Notes under the pieces: model-generated
What the model was told of the DNA's origin: nothing
Database searches by the model: none
Seen by the model: only the letters and a program-made list of their open reading frames with translations
In this document: positions 51,501 through 60,500 of the stretch, in pieces
Numbering within the stretch: the stretch's first letter is position 1
Layout of the letters: every line of letters begins with the position of its first letter
Origin: Fasciolopsis buskii
Taxonomy: Eukaryota > Platyhelminthes > Trematoda > Plagiorchiida > Fasciolidae
Reading direction: 5' to 3'
Length of the DNA: 64,000 bases
Assembly: GCA_008360955.1 (NCBI GenBank)
Contig: LUCM01006582.1
Location: 131,155-195,154, forward strand
Program-made: the position numbers and the translations under genes

Positions 51501-54500
51501 CACCCGTACTTGCAAACTCCATAAAACAAATTAATTTAATTACTTATAATTTATCGTACAAGAATTTATATTCAATAGTACACTGATAACTATCCCATAT
51601 CTAGGCGTTGTATCCAGTTGGGAACCAAAGAAGCGTTGCATGATTTGCGATGCTCCATCGGAGTGCAAACGTTCTTTCCATCATACTCAAATTCCTTGTT
51701 AACTTCATGTTTAGGCTCTGAATTAGACAGCCTGCAACGGCCAGACAAATGGGTCCCGATTCTCCTCGTAGGCGATTCACATCAAGAAGCATTACTAAGC
51801 CAATCCACGTAATTTATTATTTTTCTTCGAATGTCAACTACTTTATAAAGCACGCATAATATTTTGGTAAGACAACTTTCACTTTCCCTAGTCGTTTTGC
51901 ATCCAAAGAAGTGAAATGAAACATGAAACACTGGGGTAAAAAATGTTCCACAATGCTGTTAAATTGTGATTCGAGAACTTCCATTGTCTGCTGTCGCGCC
52001 ATTGCTAACGGGAACTACGGAGTTTTCCTAAATGTTAATGAGCGAGGCAACTGGTGGACAACCGATACGCGGTCCCGCCACCCAGTCGCAGAATGACACG
52101 TTACAATATACAATGTACTGACCGTGTCCAATTGTATACCTTGAGCAATCCGGATACAAGAGGTTTGTGCAAAGACTCGCCAGCATCTTTTCCAAAAACC
52201 TTCTGTTGACATCGTTGACGGGATTGTAGTTGAAGGATGCACACAAAAAAAGACTCCCGTACTATTCGACTTCCGTTTCTGATGGGCTAGGATCTTGAAC
52301 ACCGATGGAGCGAGTGTGATGTTTTGCTACTTAAACGAGCATGCTTCCACGGTTTTCTGTTCGTTATTCCAATTGTGACATTGGATTAGAACGGGAAAAC
52401 AAACAGCGGAATATGCCAAATTTATTTCGATCATGATGCATCCGTGTAGAGGTAATTTTTTGGCTAACTGGACTGATGACGATGTGAAGAATGGTAGTCC
52501 GTAGTTTTGTTAACTCCGATTAATTAGATTTGTTGTTTACCGGAATAGGCACTACTGCTCTCATTCTATCATCATAAGCAGATATGTCACAATCATGGCT
52601 GACGACAGGATTTCGATGGTGATAGACACTTATTGATCTAACTGGCTAAATGTATCCTTTTCTTTGCCTTCAGTCGGTGCTTTGGTAATGTGTCCCATCA
52701 ACATCAAAAACGACTACTTTTTGACAACCAAACCCAGGCACAAAAAACAGTAATCCAATCGTGCGCCACTGCCCTTTTCCAGGCTGGGAACAGCTCCCGG
52801 TACCTGGGGCTCATTTATACCTCAGGCGCAAAATCGCACGGCTTAAGGGAAAGTATATTTGAATATTTGGCTAAAATAAGAATGTTGTTCGCGGGAGTCA
52901 CGGATCTCGAACTGGGCGTTCCGTGAACTGAACAACAATACGGAGGAGGGCATATTCATTCGATTTAAATAGCTTTCCGATGTGAATTTGGAAAGACAAA
53001 AGGGAACACTTACGTTGCGCCATGAGTATCGCCGTTTTCACCGTATCTCATCAGTAGTTTCCCACCGGATGAGCTGTGACCATTTTCTGATTTACTTTTT
53101 GGAGGTAGTTAGTTTAATAGAAGTCAACCTTTTCTAAATTCTCGTTTCACATTCACTGATACACAGCCTTGACTTCAGACCGTGCACTAAATCCAATGCA
53201 TACCAGCATCCTTGTTCGATTCAATACATCCTATGAGATTCCGATGTCCTAAGCCTGTCATTTTCATATTTATTTTACCAAACAGTTCACTTCACACCTG
53301 AAAATGTCCTAAGGGCCTTGCAAATTTCGTGTCTTTCTTTTATAGCTTCCTTAGATGGATCAGCAAAGTTGCCACGAGTTGACCAGTTTTGACTTCGAGT
53401 GCCGCCAAGATACTCTGACTTTTCCATTGGACACGACCATTTTAGTTCAACACCATCCAAATCCATCTGTTTCAACTCGGGTGTTTCTAATTTGAATACA
53501 GTTTTGTTCAAAATGTACTGAACAATCGTATGAATTGCGACCCAGTTCTGTTTAGAAAACAGACGTCCGCAAAGTTTCTCGTCCCGGATTCCGGTAGTAT
53601 TACTATGAAAAACCTAACCTTTTGTCGACGAAAAATTACCCGAACAATTTTAGAATACACATATATCTCATTTGACTGAAAACCTTTTTGCCTGTACGTT
53701 GCGTCTGTCCACTTTACCTTTCAGGGGCAATTACTGCTGCTATCGCTGCTTGCATCATCCCCGACTGTAACTGGAGAGGTTGGTGAAAAATCCACGTTTT
53801 GCGTTGTTACACATCAGTAATACATGATTCATGGTTGTATTAAAATGTACTCATTTTAAAATTAGCGAGGAAGCATCGGGAAAGATTTTCAACAAAAGCC
53901 CTTTACAGAATTTGTCATCACCCAGCTTCGGTTTCCCGCCAATAATTAGTGCATTTTTGGGATAGCTTGGAGTAATCTGCGAGAGACACCTCTGGTTAGA
54001 TACTGGGAGTACAGTAAGCACTGGAATATATGATCCTCCAGAATAGGATTCGCAAGCGATCCAATCTGGTAAGGTAGCACTATGATTTATTAGTCGGTAC
54101 AGCCATTGGCTAAGTTTTGTCACTCGTTCGATCAAAATCGGACGATCGATAACTTGAACACTAGAGCAGTTGCCCATATATAACGGTCCGTGTCATTCAC
54201 GCTGAGCCTTGTAAGCAGTCCAAGTTGGTGACCTGAAGCCGGACACAGTCAACCTTCATCAGTCGGCCTCTCACCTCAATTTAATTTAAGCTGCAAGTAC
54301 AGTTATAAGCTAATTGACCGTTTGCAGAAAAGTGCAAGTCTATCAGTCGAATGTATTGGTCCAGGCCAATCTGGAAGGATTGATAGGTTATACATGCTTA
54401 CGATACTACCTAGTTTTAGAATACCAATTTGTCATAAGGACGTTTCGCTGAGTAAAATTTTTACTGAATGGTAAATCTTCACCACACCGGGATGTACTTT

Positions 54501-57500
54501 TCCTTTTCAAGTGGTCTTTAGTTTGGTGCACAACATTGCAATGAAAGACGCTACAAATATTGACAATCGATAGGGGCTAAATCACAAAATGGTCTTGGAT
54601 GTCGAGTAACTTAAAAATTTTATGATAATTTTTAACTGCGCTCAATTTTCTTGCCTTTACAGGAACGAAAGCAAATTAACTCCATAACGAACGTAGGTTG
54701 ATCAGCTTCTACGGCATTGTCTACGAATTGGGGTCTGGAAAAACCGTCAAGCTGTTTCGATCCAGTGTTAATTACACTACTGCCAGTAGTATAAAACGAT
54801 AAAAGAATGAAATTGTGCAGGCATGTCGTTTGCAGCTAAATATCGATTCCGGTAAAATCCACCAGTAAAGTTGATCATTCTCTGATGACTTGTTATTTCA
54901 GCCAGTGTTGTACTCTGGGGACCTACGTACATAAATTTGTTGGTGCATAAAGTAGCATCCAGTAATACGGGATTTTGGAACTAGGGCAGCTTCCATGCAG
55001 GAACAGCAGTCTGGGTGTACCCGGTTGAGCTTCAAACGTAAGCTTGGGGAACAGTCAGTTGCAAGAATGAGTAGCGACAACAAACAATTCTGGTACATGC
55101 CAGTGGTCGTTCAGAAGGGAAGGCGGAAGTAAATGAGCATCCAAGTGTGCGTGCAAATAAGCGCATGTGTGTGGCAGTCAGATTGATTTCCGTTCATCAG
55201 CACGTACGTGCTTGAGTGCCATTCAAGTCAATTGTTGTCCAATGACGACGGTGAGCTCATGCTCATCAGCACCGATATTGCAAATGTTATGACATATACA
55301 GCGCTAAGACTTGGGCATCTGACTCAGGTGGACAGTTTTTATTCCTCGGAATAAACCAAAAATGTTCCCATTTTTGAACAGCACGAGATTCAGGATGCAG
55401 TTACACGACAATGCACAATAAGAACCCTCTTTGATGCCAGCTTATTTTACATATAATTTGAAGGCATTTTCTTTGGCCGTTTCGTTTAACCGATCAATAA
55501 ACTACTGACTGGTTATTGAGTTCACGTCACTCAAGTTAGCTCTTAAGTTATGCAGTCGTTAATCGTGTCGGTATTTTGTCATGTGCTCACTGGGAATGAA
55601 AATGACCTATTAACAACACGCTATTCACATGACAAAATATTGAGTAACATTTTCATTATTTCAAGATAAACACGCGGCCTCATTGTTATCAATCCTCCCT
55701 CCTAAATACCATGTAGCCAACGGAATAGTTACTTTGGGCACCGCGAGTCTGTTTCGTGGAAAAGGCAAACAGGGTATATACATGTGCACATACATACTTA
55801 CATACATTTATACATACATAAACTGACTCAGACACAAATACATATCGATTCATGTAAGCATACATACATACATACATACATACATACATACATACATACA
55901 TACATACATACATACATACATACATGCATACATACATACACATACACACACATACACACACATACATACATACAACATACATTTATACATACGTACATGC
56001 AAGCATGTGTACAAACATTTGTACTTCCGTCGCCGACTTAATCATTGCCCGGCAGCACGTCTCGTTCGAAACGAAATAAACACGATCATTTTCGGACAGA
56101 ACTAGATAAAGCATATCAGTGAGCCATAAGTGTGAGTCCGTAGTCGGGCCACAAGACGCGGATCACTTACCATTATCAGCATACCACTTGCATGGTCGTG
56201 GAATTTACTTGCCACCAGTAAATTTTTCTGTTCATTTGAACAGTATACCGAAAACACCTACCAAAACCATTTCAAACAATTTCCATTTGAGTGAATAAGA
56301 ATTACGACACCAGGAAAACACTTCATGTGAAATAAGGAACGGTCATTCAGATTTCATATTGATATTTTGTGCTGTTGTTCAAAGCCCGCCGACAGAGATG
56401 CGAATTTATGTGGAATTTGCCTCTCGTGAACGACATGAACTGCACTGATCGTGGTAGTGAATTGCGATGCAATATCGCTAGTTAGCAACAACACAAAACG
56501 CTGAGTGGTTTCCAGATTATGGTTATTCTTATTTCTGTGTTGTTTTTTTAAACAAACCACGCGTCACGTTCTAGGTCTTACTGTTCAACCGAAAGTACAT
56601 TTCTTCCAGGATCCCCACCCAACTTATTACTCTTTCATGCATATTTTGCAGGCTAAATTGGAGGATCTGAACATGACCCTTACGCGATGCACCTATCCGT
56701 GGGTGCGCGATTATAACTACATCTACGTGGACGATTCGTGCGAGGCGAGCAAAGAGTTTGCGATGCTGGGCGCATTCAGTTTCTTGCTGGTGACTATGAA
56801 TATATTACTTATTCTTGTCACAGGTTATACGGTAAACACGGTAGGTTTAGTCATACTTGTCTTCATCTGCGGGTTAACGTATATCAACTTTCTTGTCTCA
56901 CTCCGTCAGCCACTATGTATATTTCATCCTCGGAATGAGCAATCAGTTCTTGTGGCAAAATCGGACCTGAGCGTTACGTTCCGCTGTTCGAAGTTGATTA
57001 GATGTTCTCATTCAACGGGTTTCGGGTCATTTGCTCACGTGACGGGTCAGCAGATGTGTTAAGATGGAAACTGCCGTCATCACATTTCCCGCGCAGTTGA
57101 CAGAAATGCCCGATTAGTTTCAGAACTGCTCAAAATTTTCTTTAGTGATTGACAAAGGCGTTGCCCAATATTTTATCACAGTCATCAACTTTGTCGAGAC
57201 GTAAGATATTACTCTATTCCGGTAGTGGTGTTGCACATTTTTCATTCTTCTGTGACTGCGAGGAAATTAGACTAATGAAATCAGGTTCTTCACTAGAAGT
57301 CCTGACATAAAAACTGTCCTTTTGCGATCAAAACACTAAACTACCAGAGTAGTCGACAAACGTCCAGCCTAGGATTTGCATCTCCAATCGGCCAAACGTT
57401 AACCGTTCCGCTTTACCATCAATCCGTGATGAACGGTACATGGATACGAAATCGTCGGGGAAAGTAAACAATCTCGAAGTAAGGTCAGTTTAATCCGTGC

Positions 57501-60500
57501 TGATCTAGAACGTGCCTCGTTTGATCTGTCGATACACATGGAAGCAACCCGAAGTGGTTGGTATTTTGCTGTTCATTACACTTCCCTTACTAGTGAAAAT
57601 AACCTTGTTAAGTGCTTTGTTAATGGAAAAAGTTGAAGGCTATCTACAACCGGATCGAAATGTCTTATTCACAATAGGGTGCTAGTAAGAAACCAGAAGG
57701 GCCAAAAATTACCCAAAAGTTTTGGTTGCCAAGCCATTTAATGACTCTTCAGCATGGATGATGAAAAAATGGTATACCTCCATTATTCGATGGTTTTCGT
57801 GCCTAGACTTTGAATACTGCTTGGATCACGAACATCAATGTGATACTCCTTTAAGGGCTAGCAATTAGCGGTGGCACATCAAGGGATTTCTTAAATATGT
57901 TCGCAAATATCATTGCAAATTCATCATCAGAAAAAAATGTTTTCCAGCTTACTCCTGAGTCCATTACAATGCATTCACTTCTGTGCAAAGTAGAATACAC
58001 ATTAACAGGAAATAATAAAATAGCCACGCAAGAGTCCTAATAAGATGTTTCCGTTGCTAAGCCCTTCTAGAATACAATTTCCATGACAAATAGAAAAGAA
58101 ATCCTCAGCAAAACTGTCATTCTCTTCCTCGTCTGCGTTTCTGTGCGAATGGATCAAGTTAATATTGCTTCCAGCCATCCAAACTTGAAATACGTTTTGG
58201 ACATGCCATCAGGAAAATACCAGAACACTAATCTATCGGAAAATTGTTTTACAGTGGTCAGTTGTCTATTGTTTGATGCACAGACCTCTTATTTTGATAA
58301 TCTTCATGTCAGAGATTTGCCCAAATAGCCAACACTGATACGTGGTTTCTTCTTTCAGTCAGTAGAAAATGAATTTTGTGGAGTGAAGCATAATTCTACA
58401 GAAAATCAATCTTGTTGGCCACTTCATGTCAGCTGCCGTTCCGAATTTCATTCAAGCAGACGTGGCACACGTAGACTAAGGCCTGATGAACTAAACTGTG
58501 CTTGTCTCCTCCTTGGACAAGCCAACAAAGTCTTTCTTGCTTTAGTAGTCATGTGTAAAATTACGCAAGGGTAACACAGATAAAAAGTGAGAAGTGGCTG
58601 AGCAGGACGAGATTCAGCCCCGCCCAAAGTATCGCATGGACTCGCTCGAAAGGTATCGCACGGCGCTCCGGTGGGGCTGGTGTCTGAATTGGATTTGCCT
58701 CGAAGTCTAAGAATTTTCACGTTTTTGTTCTTTCAATATTTGTCGAATCCACCAAAATATGTTCCAAAACACAAAAGGCCTTCACCGTTTCCTTACTTGA
58801 TGATTTCGTGAATAATGAGTTTTAATTAATGAAATTAGTCCGTTCGAGCAAAGAAGCTTTTGTTTCACTGGGTTATCAAGGGGAAATTTTTAACCTTTGT
58901 ACTTATAGCTCTTCTGATAATCCCTAGGTTACTGGGTTGACTTGACTGGAATTGACCCGGGAAGACATGGTTAGACTTTAGACTTGTACAGTTCTCGCGT
59001 TAATCTTTCGTCACATGAATCGGTTAGTCGATCAGCAGGCTCCAGCCGAGACGGTTACATGCATGGAATGGCTCTTAAAAACAAGGTTTTATAGTTTCTT
59101 AAAAATACGATTTGAATTGGCGTTCGTCTTTGGGCCCATTTGGTCAACCATTTTGCGAAGACCGACAAAAGGTCATTTCAATGGAAATTTGTATGGACAG
59201 TAAATCTCGTGACCCGCGTGCTCCTTCCTAGCTCATCTATTTTCCCGATTGACTAAATCCTTTGATTAATCGTCATAGGCCTTGACGCACTGTCATGCCG
59301 GAAACTCGTGTAATTCTTTAGTTATTTTTTTAATTGCTAATTGGGCATGATATTAGCAACCAGAACCATTCTGATGAATTTTCCAGCCTCATAGTTCTCA
59401 TTTGAGCGCTTTTTGGATATGAAAGCCTTTTGGAGACATCCACACAGTGCCCAAGTTCACCAAGCCCTCTACAGTGACGCAGTAGAGAATACCGATAAAG
59501 ATATTTGACTGTACGCTTTCCGCCCATGGTTCGAGTCCCAGTTGTACCCGAAGAACTTGTTAACGATAATTTCCAAGCCATCTAAAAGTCAATTTGAGCA
59601 TCGGGTAGAAGATCAAAGTAGACCGACCAATGCATGCTCTGTTTTACCTGATCCTTACAAATTGAATTTGTGGACTCTAATCTAGAAACCAACGATCGTT
59701 GGGTGCTATTTCGTCTATCGTGAAAACACCGTTTTTTTTGCATTCAGATAAGTGGATAGATATTTTTAATACACATTCAACCGGTAAGCCGAAGTTTGCC
59801 AGTTCGACCCTCGGTTGCTGCTTCGAATTAGGAGGTCAGTATGCATGCAGACTCTTTAACATGTGCGGCAATCCGCTTTAAACTGCCTTCTTAGAAACCT
59901 AAATATATAAGTTTAGTGGGTCAATATATGGTTTCGTTTCAACCCAATTATTCCCACAGGACTTAAAACGATCCTCCTTTACCTTATCGATTGTGCTCTT
60001 TGCAAAACAGCCTTTTATTTACCCAATTTGAGTTTTTCGTGGATGCGAACAAGTTGATTAGTGTTAATTTTGCGGTCTGGGGAGAAGCCTGATCTATCGA
60101 GAAAACATTTCCTGTACCTTTATCTCGTCTCGACAAATGTTTGCTTCGCTAGTCGGCTGTCCGTTTAGACGCCTAAAACGCCGCGCCAAGAAAATCCAAC
60201 GTCGTTCGTCATCATCTTCTGACGGTGTACCACCACCAGAAAGTACTTAAACTTTTCTAAACTCATCGGATAAAGTGAGCCAACGCTAGTTCCCCGAAGT
60301 CTTACCAACCGGACCAAACAATTCACTCTCAAAACTCGAGTGTTCTGTCAATCAGAGCTGATTAATTATATTAGTTGCAGACCTTAGTGGAGTCCACAGT
60401 TAGTTGAACACACGTTGTAAAACAGGTAACCATCGGAAGATAAAACCAATTGTATTAGTTCCCTGTCTCGATCTTCTGGTTCAGCATACGAAAATGAGGA

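Larger units (their letters stand above)
49268..53724 (+). other. Intron of the DUF389 gene (4.5 kb)
   Basis: Begins gtaagt, ends tttcag. Holds the tetranucleotide mosaic, the LINE fragment at 52.7 kb and the antisense frame at 53287-53613. Confidence 0.65.
53779..56651 (+). other. Intron of the DUF389 gene (2.9 kb)
   Basis: Begins gttggt, ends tttgcag. Contains the antisense MGNC frame and the CATA microsatellite. A - strand frame from 55098 (MYQNCLLSLLILATDCSPS) with a gtaggt donor could be one more antisense exon. Confidence 0.55.

Noticed and set aside
55689..56041. Open frames on both strands over the CATA repeat
   Set aside because: Frames created by a four-base microsatellite without stop codons.
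56505..57062. 185-codon + strand frame as one gene
   Set aside because: The DUF389 exon occupies only 56652-56840. Good acceptor and donor sites delimit it, and the flanking parts of the frame are intron.
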